Assembly (NCBI GenBank): GCA_002722885.1
Contig: PBNE01000002.1
Location: 1-64,000, forward strand
Direction: 5' to 3'
DNA length: 64,000 bases
DNA from: Rhodospirillaceae bacterium
Lineage (GTDB): Bacteria > Pseudomonadota > Alphaproteobacteria > SP197
Made by a program: the position numbers and the translations under genes. The notes beneath the pieces are model-generated. The model ran no database searches. It was not told where the DNA came from and saw only the letters and a program-made list of their open reading frames with translations. Shown here piece after piece: positions 43,995 through 53,763 of this stretch; position 1 is the stretch's first letter, and each line of letters opens with the position of its first letter.

Positions 43995-45425
43995 ATGACG
44001 GACTGGTGGCGCAAGACGGCCGGTGAGATCGCCGGCGCAATCGCAGGCAAGCAGGTTTCCGCCGAAGAGGTCATGGCCGACCATCTGGCGCGGGTCGATG
44101 CGGTGAACCCGAAGCTCAATGCGATCACCGTGCGCCATGACGACGAGGCCATGGCCGAGGCGCGCGCCGCCGATGCCCGGCAGGCCGCCGGTGAGCCGCT
44201 GGGCCCGCTCCACGGCGTGCCGGTGACAATCAAGGAGAACGTCGACCAGAAGGGTCATGCCACCACCAATGGCGTCGAGGCCTTCGTGAAGGTGGTGGCC
44301 GACGACGACGCCCCCGTGGTGGCGAATCTGCGCAAGGCAGGCGCGATTCCCATGGGCCGGACCAACACGCCGGAGTTCTCCCTGCGGTTTTTCACCGACA
44401 ACACGCTGCGCGGCCAGACTCTGAACCCCTGGAACAAGGAAGTGACACCCGGTGGCTCTTCCGGCGGCGCCTCGGCGGCCTGTGCGTCGGGCATGGGTTC
44501 GATCGCTCACGGCAATGATCTCGGTGGTTCGATCCGCTATCCCGCCTATGCCTGCGGACTGGTGGGTATCCGGCCGACCCTGGGCCGCGTGCCCGCCTAC
44601 AACCCGACCCAGACCGAAGAGCGGCCGCCGACCCTGCAGCTGATGAGCGTGCAGGGCCCGCACACACGCAATGTCGCGGACTGCCGGCTGGCGCTGGCCG
44701 CCATGGCCCAGCGCGACCCGCGTGATCCCTGGTGGGTACCGGCACCCCTCGAGGGCCCAGCGATGCATGCCACACCACGGGCCTCGATCTGCACCGATCC
44801 CGGCGGCATCGGCGTCGACACGAAGGTCGCCGATGCCGTGCGCAAGGCCGGCGATGCCCTGGCCAACGCCGACTATGAGGTGACCGAGATCGACCTGCCG
44901 GACCTGATGGAATCGGCACGGCTCTGGATGGCCCTGCTGATGGCCGAGGTCGACGAGTTGATGGAACCGGCGATTCGCGAATACGGCAGCCCGAAGATCA
45001 ACCGGGTACTCGACAACTACCAAGGTGCGCAGGAGCTGTTCTTCGGCAACGACAAGCCCGGAACCGATCGCCAGAACTACATGCGCGATGTTGCCCGCCG
45101 GGCGTCTGACCTGCGCGACTGGTCCCTGCTGATGGAAGATCACGGCGTCATCGTCGGCCCGGTCTCGGGCGAACTGCCCTTCCCGCAGAACGGCGACGAA
45201 GAGAGCCCGCAGCGGGCCTATGAAATCTTCCTCGCCAACCGGCTGACCTACTCGATCAACATGATGGGCCTGCCGAGCTGCGCGGTCCCGACCGGTGCGC
45301 CCGATGGCGTGCCGATGGGCGTGCAGATCATCGCGCCGCGCTATCGCGAGGACATGGCGTTCGACGCCGCTCAGGCGGTCGAAAACGCCTGCGGCGTGAT
45401 GACCCCGATCGATCCGGCCTGGTAA
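43995..45425 (+). CDS. Amidase-signature family hydrolase
   Basis: A 476-residue amidase with the Ser-cisSer-Lys triad: Lys in VPVTIKENVD, cis-Ser in GGSSGGASAA and nucleophile Ser in DLGGSIRYPA. It hydrolyses a carboxamide to acid and ammonia; the substrate is unknown. AGGGAG lies ahead of the ATG at 43995; an earlier in-frame ATG overlapping higA is not favoured. It leads into a decayed M24 gene nine bases downstream, so amidase and creatinase-fold enzyme were once co-transcribed. Confidence 0.88.
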   Translation: MTDWWRKTAGEIAGAIAGKQVSAEEVMADHLARVDAVNPKLNAITVRHDDEAMAEARAADARQAAGEPLGPLHGVPVTIKENVDQKGHATTNGVEAFVKVVADDDAPVVANLRKAGAIPMGRTNTPEFSLRFFTDNTLRGQTLNPWNKEVTPGGSSGGASAACASGMGSIAHGNDLGGSIRYPAYACGLVGIRPTLGRVPAYNPTQTEERPPTLQLMSVQGPHTRNVADCRLALAAMAQRDPRDPWWVPAPLEGPAMHATPRASICTDPGGIGVDTKVADAVRKAGDALANADYEVTEIDLPDLMESARLWMALLMAEVDELMEPAIREYGSPKINRVLDNYQGAQELFFGNDKPGTDRQNYMRDVARRASDLRDWSLLMEDHGVIVGPVSGELPFPQNGDEESPQRAYEIFLANRLTYSINMMGLPSCAVPTGAPDGVPMGVQIIAPRYREDMAFDAAQAVENACGVMTPIDPAW

Positions 45426-45433
45426 TCAGGACC

Positions 45434-46675
45434 GTGCCGGGAATCAGTGACAAGGAGATGATGACCCGGCACTGCCTTCCCGAGCCGGAGAACCCTTTCG
45501 AACGCGCGGAGGATGCCGAACAGCTCGAACGGGTCAGGGCAGAGATGGAACGCGCCGGAGTCGACGTGTTGTTCGTCTCGGCCCCGGAAGGGCTCTACTA
45601 CGTCAGCGGGTTCATCACCGACTGGTATCAGGCCCAGAGCCCCATCATCTGGCCGCCGACCAGCGGCATCGCCATTCATCGGGACAGCGGCCGCACCATC
45701 CACTTCGAAACCGAAGCCGAGGAAACACTGGTCCGCTTCACCAGCGTTTCGGATGACCTCCGCGTACCACGCGATCCCGCTGCCGAGATGACCGATTTCA
45801 TCGCCGCCGAACTCGATGCCGAGTGCTCGCTGTAAGGCGCCGTGGGGCTGGAGATGTTCAGCTATCGGCCCAACAGGGGACACTCCGAAATTTTCGAGGC
45901 AGCCCTGACGCAAAGGAAGCGGCAGTCATCGACGCAACCGCTATCCTGCGTGATGTACGCCGCATCAAATCGCCGCAAGAGCTGGCCTATCTCTATGAAG
46001 CAGGTCGCATTGCCGATATCGGTATGGCCGCGGTGCGCGACGCACTGAAGGTCGGTGCGACCGAGCTGGAGATCCATGGCGCCATGACTTACGCCATGAT
46101 CATGACAGGCCGCCAACCCGCCGCCATTCAGCTTCCCGTGACCTCCGGTGTCAAAACGGCCTCACCCCCACGCCGCGGCCTCACACAAGAAAATCCAGGC
46201 AGGAGAGAACGTTGTGGTCGACATCTGCGGCGTATGCCGCTGCTACCACACCAACCTCGCGCGCACGTTTTCAATGGGCGAACCCCATCCGAAGGTTGCC
46301 GAAACAGTGCGAAGATCTTCGGGGCTGTTCGCCCGGCTTCCCGAGATTCTGCGGCCGGGTATACCGGTCTCGGACTTGACCGACTTTGCGCGCGACTACT
46401 ATCGGGAACACGGTCTCTGGGAGAATCGTGGTTGGGTCGGCGGCTATGAGCTGGGCATTGCCATGCCGCCGGACTGGGATGGCGCGTTTGTCTATGACAC
46501 TGACATGGACAACGGTGATGCCACGCTCGATCCCGGCATGGTCATCAACCTGAAAAGCGACGTCTACCTTCCCCAGAAAGCCGGTTCGTCGCTGACCATC
46601 AACACTCTGGCCTTCGGCCAGGCCAGCGTTGATGTTCTGATACATTTCCCCAACGAACTCACCATCATCGCCTAG
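45434..46675 (+). pseudogene. M24 creatinase-fold hydrolase, inactivated
   Basis: The first part (about 130 codons, with VDVLFVSAPEGLYYVSGF) ends in a TAA at 45833-45835 in the middle of the N-terminal domain; the frame continues with EMFSYRPNRG. A shift near 45900 leads to AAVIDATAILRDVRRIKSPQELAYL in a second frame, and another near 46150 leads to the C-terminal part (VVVDICGVCRCYHTNLARTF, GGYELGIAMPPDW). Joined, the pieces form a protein most like the intact M24 gene at 41987-43231, with the same GYELGI replacement of the metal His. At least three lesions are needed, so it is dead. Confidence 0.85.
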
Positions 46676-48115
46676 TCAGACATTCGCCACGTGCACCGGC
46701 GGCCGGCGGTGTTGCCAGGCAGCGTCGGCTTCGAGCTCAGCGGCAACCCGGAACAACAGGGCATCGGACCCCTTCTTGCCTGAGAGCTGGACACCCAGCG
46801 GCACACCGCCGGGCTGATCCAGCGGCGGAATCACCAGGGCCGGCTGGCCCGAAACATTGAAGATCGGGCTCATTGCGTAATAGGGCATTTCGTCAGCCCA
46901 GTATCCGGGGCCTGAGGGCGCCGGACGCTGGGGATCGACATAACCGATCGCGAACGGCGCCTTCGAGACGCCGGGCATGACCAGGAGGTCATAGTCGGCC
47001 ATGAACAGGTCCATGGCGAGCGACAGGCGTTCCAGGGTCGCAAGGCCATCGTAGAGCCGTGCCAGGGTCATCGCTTCGGCCTGCTCAAGCGCGGCCAGAG
47101 TCATCGTCTCCAGCATGTCGGGACCGGGCTCGCGGCCCATGCTGGCAGCAAGGCCGGTGACGAAACCCTGGACCCGCGACAGGAAGAGATCGCGCCCGAT
47201 CCGATGGCTGGCCAGGACATCGACATCCGGCGCAGCCTCTTCAACGACATGGCCCATGGCCTCCAGTCTCGTGGCCACGGCGCGTGCGTTCGCCACCACC
47301 TCGGGATCGGACGGCGGGCCACCCGGCAGTGCATCACACACAGCCACCTTCAGCGGCCCGACGGGGTCATGCAGTCCTTCGAGGTAACCGCGTTCGGGTT
47401 TCGGCACCGCGACATAGTCGCCCGGACCGGGGCCAGTGACCGCATCCATGAAGGCTGCGGTGTCACGCACCGTGCGGGTGACCACCAGATTGACCGAAAG
47501 CGGGACCGTGGCATCGCTCGCCTGCGGTCCCTTGGAGACCAGCCCCCGGGTCGGCTTGTGGCCGACCAGGCCGGTCCAGCCGGCGGGAATACGGATCGAC
47601 CCGCCGGCATCGCTGGCGTGCGCAATGGGCACCATACCCGCTGCGACGGCTGCCGCAGCGCCACCGCTCGAACCACCGGCAGAGCCTCCGAGGTCATAGG
47701 GGTTCAGAGTCGGGCCGTTGGCAACGGGTTCGGTTGTCCCGGACTGGCCGAACTCCGGGGTGTTGGTGCGGCCTACCGCGACCAGGCCGCTGGCCTTGCA
47801 GCGGGCGCCATAGACGCTCTCTGCGCTGTTGACATAGCCCGCACCCATGCGGCTGCCCATCTCGCAGGGCACCCCGGCATAACCGTGAGCAAGGTCCTTC
47901 AGCAGGAACGGCACACCATGGAATACGGCATCCGGTGTTGTTTCCTGACGTCCCTCGGCAACCGGCACATCACCGACCACCGCGTTGATCGTGCCGTTCA
48001 CGACGTCGATGCCGCGCCGGGCCGTCTCTTCGAGTTCCGCGGCGCTCACCTCCCCCTTGCGTACGAGCTCCGCCAGGCCAAGGGCGTCGTGGCCAGCATA
48101 GTCATCGAAGTTCAT
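46676..48115 (-). CDS. Amidase-signature family hydrolase
   Basis: A 479-residue amidase with catalytic Lys in [26 protein letters not shown] for the cis-Ser loop and nucleophile Ser in [12 protein letters not shown]. The C-terminal part has [21 protein letters not shown]. It lies 21 bases behind a Rieske oxygenase gene on the same strand, the last in a run of oxygenase genes, so it may cleave an amide made or exposed by those enzymes. GGAAGGA precedes the ATG. Confidence 0.88.
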   Translation of the reverse strand: MNFDDYAGHDALGLAELVRKGEVSAAELEETARRGIDVVNGTINAVVGDVPVAEGRQETTPDAVFHGVPFLLKDLAHGYAGVPCEMGSRMGAGYVNSAESVYGARCKASGLVAVGRTNTPEFGQSGTTEPVANGPTLNPYDLGGSAGGSSGGAAAAVAAGMVPIAHASDAGGSIRIPAGWTGLVGHKPTRGLVSKGPQASDATVPLSVNLVVTRTVRDTAAFMDAVTGPGPGDYVAVPKPERGYLEGLHDPVGPLKVAVCDALPGGPPSDPEVVANARAVATRLEAMGHVVEEAAPDVDVLASHRIGRDLFLSRVQGFVTGLAASMGREPGPDMLETMTLAALEQAEAMTLARLYDGLATLERLSLAMDLFMADYDLLVMPGVSKAPFAIGYVDPQRPAPSGPGYWADEMPYYAMSPIFNVSGQPALVIPPLDQPGGVPLGVQLSGKKGSDALLFRVAAELEADAAWQHRRPPVHVANV

Positions 48116-48136
48116 GGCGGCGTCCTTCCTGCCTGA

Positions 48137-49318
48137 TTACTCCGCAGCCTGGAGACCGGGGATGCGATCACCGGCCAGCGTGCGGCCGAGATACTTGTAG
48201 AACTGGGCGCAGGTGCCTTCGCGGACATTGAGCGGGCCCGGCGCGGCCCTGGCCGAACGCATGACCTGCTGCAGCCGCCAGGTGGCCTGGCCATCTTCCT
48301 CGTTGACCGCGTGGACCAGCTCGTTGCTGGCGGCCATCACCTCGGCATCGGCCGCCATCTCCGGGGCGACAACGAAGCCACCGATCACACGGGTCCGCTC
48401 CGGCCCCATGGGGATGAACGACAGCCAGTTGTTGGTCGCCGTCGACATGGCGAGCGAGATGTTGGGGAAGAGACCGATGGCATAAGCGGTGGTCTCCTCC
48501 AGCTCCGTGAAGGTGCAGCCGGGGCGCGGCTGGTGGCCGAAGCCCTGCGGCTTGTCAAGGGCCTCCGGCGAGTAGCCGCAGCGGGTGTGGGTGAAGCGCC
48601 CACTGGCCGGCGCGGGATCCATACGCCCCAGACGGGCGGGCATATCGGCCTCCAGCGTGACCGCGTGAAGACCCATGTGGTGATAGAACTCCATGCCGTT
48701 CTCGGTGGCGAGCTTCCAGTTGCCTTCCCAGATCGTGTCGTAGGAAAAGCCAGTGACCAGCTCGTGCGTCTTGTAGTTCGAGAGCATGGCATCGGCTTCA
48801 TGGAGCTGTGGGGCAAGCGACGGGGCGTTGTCGTCGAGATTGACGAAGATGAAGCCCTGCCAGATCTCGATCCGATACTCCGGCAGCTTGCAGCTCTCCT
48901 TTTCGAAGGCGAGCGAGCCTTCCATTAGGGGTGCCGCGACCAGCCGGCCGTCGGTGCTGTAGACCCAGCCGTGATAGGCGCAGACAAAGCGTTTGTCCGA
49001 GCCCTTGCCGTCAATCGCGATCGGCATGTAGCGGTGCCGGCAGATGTTCGAGAGAGCGCGAACCGCGCCATCGGTGCCGCGTACGATCAACAGCGGCTCA
49101 TCCAGAATTTGGAAGGTGAACCAGTCGCCGGGATCGGGAATATCGTTCTCGCGGCCGATCAGCAGCCACTCGCGCTTGAAGATCGTCTCCTTCTCGAGTT
49201 TGAAGAGACCGGGGTCGGTGTAGGCGTCCGGCGGCAGGGTCAGGCTGGCGGCATCGGGCGTGCCGGGATAGGCGGCGAGGGTGTCGAGCAGCAGGTCTGT
49301 GACGGCGCTGTGGGTCAT
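48137..49318 (-). CDS. Rieske oxygenase, quaternary-amine type (CntA-like)
   Basis: A 393-residue oxygenase: Rieske ligands in CRHRYMP and CAYHGW, and the mononuclear iron motif ENGMEFYHHMGLH, where the bridging residue is Glu with His at +3 and +8, exactly as in carnitine monooxygenase CntA (E205, H208, H213). Most ring dioxygenases have Asp there. It is therefore more likely to oxidise or demethylate an amine or betaine. It starts four bases after the next upstream Rieske gene and is a close paralogue of it (both end in AQFYKYLGRTL). No reductase gene is nearby. Confidence 0.85.
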   Translation of the reverse strand: MTHSAVTDLLLDTLAAYPGTPDAASLTLPPDAYTDPGLFKLEKETIFKREWLLIGRENDIPDPGDWFTFQILDEPLLIVRGTDGAVRALSNICRHRYMPIAIDGKGSDKRFVCAYHGWVYSTDGRLVAAPLMEGSLAFEKESCKLPEYRIEIWQGFIFVNLDDNAPSLAPQLHEADAMLSNYKTHELVTGFSYDTIWEGNWKLATENGMEFYHHMGLHAVTLEADMPARLGRMDPAPASGRFTHTRCGYSPEALDKPQGFGHQPRPGCTFTELEETTAYAIGLFPNISLAMSTATNNWLSFIPMGPERTRVIGGFVVAPEMAADAEVMAASNELVHAVNEEDGQATWRLQQVMRSARAAPGPLNVREGTCAQFYKYLGRTLAGDRIPGLQAAE

Positions 49319-49322
49319 GCTT

Positions 49323-50498
49323 TTACTCCGCTGCCTGGCGGCGTTGGACACGGTCGCCCGACAGGGTCCGGCCGAGATACTTGTAGAACTGGGCGATCGT
49401 CTTCTCGAAGGGCGAGAGCGGACCGCGCGCGGCCTTGCGGCTGCGCATCATGCGGGCGAGTTCGGTGGTGGCGAGCGCATCCTCGGTGTTGACCTTCTCG
49501 ATCAGCTCGGCCCGCTGTTCGGTGATCTCCGGATCATCGACCACAAGGTCCTTCCACATCAGGTAGCCACCAAGAACTTCGGTCTTCTCCGGGCCGGCGG
49601 GACGGAAGCTGAGCCAGTTGTTGGTGCCTGCCCGCATCGCCATGGTGAAGGCCGGAAAGATATAAACAAGATACCCGGTGTCGAGCTCTTCCTGGGTGAA
49701 GCCGGTGAGATCACCGCGCGGATTGAGCGGGTGATCGGCGCCACCGAGGAAATCCTCACCGACCATGCACCGTTCGTGCGTGAAGGTATCGTCGTTGACG
49801 GGCGAGTCCGGGAAATACGTCCCCTTGGCCGGCATCTGCACACCGACGGTGCCGGCATGCAGCCCGATGTGGTGGTAGTACTCCATGGAGTTCTCCGCCG
49901 AGAGCTTCCAGTTGCCGTTCCACGTCATCTCGTAGTGGAAGACCTCTGTCTGGTCCTCGATACGATAATGACCGGTTGCCCGATCCATCGGCCCGATCTG
50001 AACCTCCAGCGGCGCCGCGTCATCATCTAGGTTCACGAAGATGAAGCCCTTCCAGATCTCCAGCCGGTACTCCGGCAGGCTGCATGAGGCCTTGTCGAAG
50101 ACGCGGCTGCCTTCCATGTGCGGGGCACCGATCAGGCGTCCGTCTGTGGCATAGGTCCAGGTGTGATAGGGGCAAACAAACCGTTTGGTGTTTCCCTTGC
50201 CCTGAACCACCGGCATGAAACGGTGACGGCAAGAGGCGTTCAGGGCACGCACGGCCCCGTCGGTGCCACGAACGATAACCATGGGTTCATCGAGCAGATC
50301 GATGCAGTAATAGTCACCCAGTCTGGGCACGTATTCCTCGCGCCCGACACACAGCCAGCTCTTCTCGAAGATCTCGCGCACTTCGAGGTCATTGAGCTCC
50401 GGCGAGAGATAGGCCTCCGGCGGCAGCGAGAAACAGGCTTCCTCCGGCGTTTCAACATACGCGGCGAGATCATCGAGCAGATCGTCCAGGGTCATCAT
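49323..50498 (-). CDS. Rieske oxygenase, quaternary-amine type (CntA-like)
   Basis: A 391-residue paralogue of the following gene with Rieske ligands CRHRFMP and CPYHTW and iron motif ENSMEYYHHIGLH (Glu, His +3, His +8). The two share most of their N- and C-terminal blocks, so one arose by tandem duplication. The second copy has CAYHGW and the first CPYHTW, and the substrate-pocket region between about 190 and 300 differs most, which suggests different substrates. GGGGAG lies seven bases before the first of two ATGs at 50498. Confidence 0.85.
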   Translation of the reverse strand: MMTLDDLLDDLAAYVETPEEACFSLPPEAYLSPELNDLEVREIFEKSWLCVGREEYVPRLGDYYCIDLLDEPMVIVRGTDGAVRALNASCRHRFMPVVQGKGNTKRFVCPYHTWTYATDGRLIGAPHMEGSRVFDKASCSLPEYRLEIWKGFIFVNLDDDAAPLEVQIGPMDRATGHYRIEDQTEVFHYEMTWNGNWKLSAENSMEYYHHIGLHAGTVGVQMPAKGTYFPDSPVNDDTFTHERCMVGEDFLGGADHPLNPRGDLTGFTQEELDTGYLVYIFPAFTMAMRAGTNNWLSFRPAGPEKTEVLGGYLMWKDLVVDDPEITEQRAELIEKVNTEDALATTELARMMRSRKAARGPLSPFEKTIAQFYKYLGRTLSGDRVQRRQAAE

Positions 50499-50752
50499 AA
50501 TGGTGCTCCCCTCAGCGGTGGCATCGTTGCGGATTGACCGAAACGGGGCAAGTCCCGCCGAAATCCGCGTTTCAAGGACCCGGTCATGTGAAGAGCCGCG
50601 GACCTCCTGCGTGCCGCGACACAAACGGTGTGACCGGGCGCACACCCCGGGTCCCCTTGCCTTGTGACGCTCAGAAGGGTTCCCACATGTCATCCATCAA
50701 CGGGCACAAACCCATCCAGCCATGGGGCCCAATCTTTCTTGGGGAAAAGATC

Positions 50753-50968
50753 ATGTTCGCGAGCACCAACGACCTCTTCACCGTCACCGATGAACGCAAC
50801 ACCGTCGTCGTTCTGTTCGACACGGCACGCGACATTGTTGTTGATGACACGACCACCCACCAATTCTGCGCCGGCAACGGCAACGACACGATCGCCAACG
50901 ACGACATGGAAGGCCTGATGGCCGCCCTGAACGATTGTAAAAGTTTCGATCGGCAGCTGGCGGCCTGA
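50753..50968 (+). CDS. Hypothetical small acidic protein
   Basis: About 71 residues, acidic, with FASTNDLFTVTDERNTVVVLFDTAR and a Cys-containing C-terminal half. The ATG at 50753 has GGGGAAAAG just ahead; a longer version from 50687 would add 22 residues. I recognise no family. It lies alone and divergent from the Rieske genes, followed by a good hairpin, which favours a real transcript. Coding status is not certain. Confidence 0.4.
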   Translation: MFASTNDLFTVTDERNTVVVLFDTARDIVVDDTTTHQFCAGNGNDTIANDDMEGLMAALNDCKSFDRQLAA

Positions 50969-50999
50969 CGGAGACGTCACCCGTCGCAGATCGACGAAC

Positions 51000-51023
51000 G
51001 GCCGGCGTCTCCCAGCGCCGGCC
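51000..51023. terminator. Hairpin terminator between convergent genes
   Basis: GGCCGGCG and CGCCGGCC form a perfect eight-base-pair stem with an eight-base loop, followed on the plus strand by GATTCATTTT. It separates the small gene from the convergent Rieske gene ending at 51047 and may serve both. Confidence 0.65.
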
Positions 51024-51046
51024 GATTCATTTTCAGGTCTCTGTTA

Positions 51047-52306
51047 TCAGGGGCTTAAGCGGCGTTTTGGCGGCACAACAGCTTTGCCGCCCATCCGCGC
51101 GACATACCAGGCTACAAAGTTGCGGGTGCCGTACTCACGCTCGGAGTATCGGCCAGGCCGATAGCGCCGGGAATTCACGCCAAGCTGGTTGTCGTTGATG
51201 ATCTTGGTATCCTCGATTGTCGTGACATCCCACATCCAGATCACCTTATCGATGTCGTAGTCCCTGCCCTCTTCGGCATCCTCGCGGACCAGCCATGTCA
51301 CCACGACCTCCGTGTGTTTTTCGCTGACCGGCGTAAAGCGGAACAGCGTGGCGTGATCGTTGGCGAGGTAGACGTAGAAGAGCGGGCCGAAAATCAGCAG
51401 CGTCTCACCCTTGTCCCACTCCTTGAGATCACCCATCAGCGGCGCGACCGGCTGGCCATCCTCCGAGAGCGTCCAGGACCCTTCACGGATCGGCTGGCGG
51501 AAAGCGCCAATGGGCTGCTCGGACTCCAGAAGATCACCCCACAGGCGAAAGTCGCGCGCCGCAACGCCCTTGGCCTCCCATTCCTCAACCCAGGCATTGA
51601 CCAGAGCGGCGCGCTTCTCGGGTTCGCGGTCCCCGTCGTTCACATAGGCATTGACTACCGTGTACTCAGGGTGAGCCGGCGCGCAGTGGTAACATTCGCG
51701 GAAGTTCTCCACGGCGAGCTTCCAGTTGGCGTCGGTCGGATAGGTCTCGCGATGGATCGCCTTGGTGTCGGCCAGACGATACGGCACGGCGTAGGGGCCG
51801 AAGGCCTCGAACACCTCGTCGAGATCGGCCAGCGTATCATCATCGGCGAGGTTGATGAAGATCAGCCCTTCCCAAACACGAACCCGGCATGCGTTCAGCG
51901 GCCATTGTTTTTTGTCGAAGTCATCGGCCATCAGGGGAGCACGGATCAACGCGCCTTGGAGATCGAAGACCCAGGCGTGATAGGGGCAGGTCAGGGTGCG
52001 GACGTTGCCCTTGGGCTCCAGACAGATGCGGCTGCCGCGATGGCGGCAGACGTTGAAGAAAGCCCTGATCTCACTGTCGCGGCCACGGATCACGATGATC
52101 GATTCACCGGCAATCTCATAGAGCACGTAGTCACCGGGCTTGGGCAGCGCGGAGACATGCTCGACGAACAGCCACTGCGGTTCGACGATGCGATCGAGTT
52201 CGATCTCGAAAATCCCGCGGTCCGTATAGAATGGTTGCTCAAGTGACATGTCCGGCGTGTGGCGGTCGAGCAGGTCATCGAGTGACATGTCTTCATGACG
52301 AGTCAT
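51047..52306 (-). CDS. Rieske oxygenase, glycine-betaine-oxygenase (GbcA) type
   Basis: A 419-residue oxygenase with a GbcA-like start (DMSLEQPFYTDRGIFEIELDRI), Rieske ligands CRHRGSRICLE and CPYHAWVFD, and iron motif ENFRECYHCAPAHPEY with Glu as the bridging residue. The C-terminal DVTTIEDTKIINDNQLGVNSRRYRPGRYS is typical of the GbcA/stachydrine demethylase branch, which oxidises N-methyl groups of betaines. It forms a tandem pair with the next Rieske gene. The start may be GTG (52309) or ATG (52306); AGGAG fits the ATG. A cognate reductase (GbcB-like) is not in the window. Confidence 0.85.
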   Translation of the reverse strand: MTRHEDMSLDDLLDRHTPDMSLEQPFYTDRGIFEIELDRIVEPQWLFVEHVSALPKPGDYVLYEIAGESIIVIRGRDSEIRAFFNVCRHRGSRICLEPKGNVRTLTCPYHAWVFDLQGALIRAPLMADDFDKKQWPLNACRVRVWEGLIFINLADDDTLADLDEVFEAFGPYAVPYRLADTKAIHRETYPTDANWKLAVENFRECYHCAPAHPEYTVVNAYVNDGDREPEKRAALVNAWVEEWEAKGVAARDFRLWGDLLESEQPIGAFRQPIREGSWTLSEDGQPVAPLMGDLKEWDKGETLLIFGPLFYVYLANDHATLFRFTPVSEKHTEVVVTWLVREDAEEGRDYDIDKVIWMWDVTTIEDTKIINDNQLGVNSRRYRPGRYSEREYGTRNFVAWYVARMGGKAVVPPKRRLSP

Positions 52307-52334
52307 CACGAAACTCCTCTAGGTTCCGATGAAA

Positions 52335-52348
52335 CTGTCATGCGACAG
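52335..52348. promoter_or_regulatory. Short inverted repeat upstream of the Rieske gene
   Basis: CTGTC-ATGC-GACAG is a perfect five-base inverted repeat about 29 bases upstream of the Rieske gene start, in the gap between two Rieske genes. It could be an operator; there is no further support. Confidence 0.25.
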
Positions 52349-52381
52349 ACCATCAGTCGTCAATACAAATGACAGGTGAAA

Positions 52382-53608
52382 TCAGCCCGACAACCGCTCC
52401 AGATACCAACTTGTGAGGGTGGACGAGCCGCCTTCCTGGGGAGCGTAAGGGCCGGGCTCATAACGGCTCGAATTCACGCCCTTCTGGTTGTCGTTGATGA
52501 TTCTGGTGTCCTCGATCGTGGTCACATCCCACATCCACTTGAGACGATCGAGATCATAGTCCTGGCCCTCTGCCGCATCGGCTTTCACATGCCATGTCAC
52601 CACGACCTCCGAGAACTCGGGCGTCACGGGCGTGAACCGGAACATGCAGAGGTGGTCGGCGCAGAGATAGGCATGGCTCAGCGGACCGAAGGTGAAGGCG
52701 GTCTCGCCGCCGTCCCAGTGCTTCACGTCACCCAGCAGCGGCGCGACGGCCTTGCCGTCTTCCGACAGGGTCACATAGCCATCACGGATCGGCTGACGCC
52801 AGTAGCCGTGGGGCTGGCGGATGCTCTTGCCTGCACCGTAGTCAGTGCCGACCGGGTGGCCCAGCGCACGAGTCGTTTCTTCCCAGGCGCTGATGGTAGC
52901 GTCGTAGCTGCCGCGCTCACGGTCCTCGGCTTTCACATAGGCGTTCACCATCGTGTATTCGGGGTGCGAGGGCGAGCAGTGGTAACACTCCATGAAGTTG
53001 TCGACCACGAGCTTCCAGTTGGCATCGGTCGGATAGACCTCTCGATGCACGATCCGGGTGTCATCGATGCGGTGAAGGGCCGCGTACTGATCCAGATCGC
53101 TGGCGATTTCCGCGAAATCCAGGATTCCCTCGTCGTCTTCCTTGGCCAGACAAATGAAGATCAGGCCGTGAGACGCACGCACCTGACAGGCATGAAGTGG
53201 GAACTTCGATTTGTCGAAATCCGCGGGCATGCCACGCGCGGCAATGAGCTTGCCGCGCAGATCGAAGACCCAGGCATGATAGGGACAGGTCAGCGTCTTG
53301 GCGTTGCCCTGCTGCTCAAGACAGATATGGCTGCCGCGATGACGGCAGACGTTGAAGAAGGCTCTGACCTCACCGTCACGGCCGCGGATGAGAATGATCG
53401 ACTCATCGGCGATGTTGTAGAGCAGATAATCGCCAGCGTTGGGGATCTCCGAGACATGAGCGACATAGAGCCACTGCTTGTTGACAATCTTCTGCATGTC
53501 GCGCTTGAAGATCTCGGGATCACGGTAGAACGGCTGCTCCAGCGTGAATCCGGCCTGCTGGCGTGCGATCAGTTCTTCCACAGACACAGGGTTGGCGGTA
53601 GCCTGCAT
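52382..53608 (-). CDS. Rieske oxygenase, glycine-betaine-oxygenase (GbcA) type
   Basis: A 408-residue paralogue of the previous oxygenase: CRHRGSHICLE and CPYHAWVFD for the 2Fe-2S cluster, DNFMECYHCSPSHPEY for the mononuclear iron, and the same C-terminal NDNQKGVNSSRYEPGPY block. The likely substrate class is N-methylated betaine-like compounds, by family. ATG at 53608 is chosen because GGAG lies six bases upstream and the sequence then begins near the usual N-terminus; ATGs at 53620 and 53644 are possible. It is first in the run of four same-strand Rieske genes that ends in the amidase gene. Confidence 0.85.
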   Translation of the reverse strand: MQATANPVSVEELIARQQAGFTLEQPFYRDPEIFKRDMQKIVNKQWLYVAHVSEIPNAGDYLLYNIADESIILIRGRDGEVRAFFNVCRHRGSHICLEQQGNAKTLTCPYHAWVFDLRGKLIAARGMPADFDKSKFPLHACQVRASHGLIFICLAKEDDEGILDFAEIASDLDQYAALHRIDDTRIVHREVYPTDANWKLVVDNFMECYHCSPSHPEYTMVNAYVKAEDRERGSYDATISAWEETTRALGHPVGTDYGAGKSIRQPHGYWRQPIRDGYVTLSEDGKAVAPLLGDVKHWDGGETAFTFGPLSHAYLCADHLCMFRFTPVTPEFSEVVVTWHVKADAAEGQDYDLDRLKWMWDVTTIEDTRIINDNQKGVNSSRYEPGPYAPQEGGSSTLTSWYLERLSG

Positions 53609-53763
53609 GGGCGTCTCCATCACGTCAAAACCATCGGGAACCATGGGATTATGCTCGATCCACCGATTTCTGGGAACCGAGATTCATTCATGGCTCCGAT
53701 TAAATGAGGTTGGAACGGAGACGTTACGGCAGTCATCCTGTGCGCCTTGCCGGGGAGCCACCG

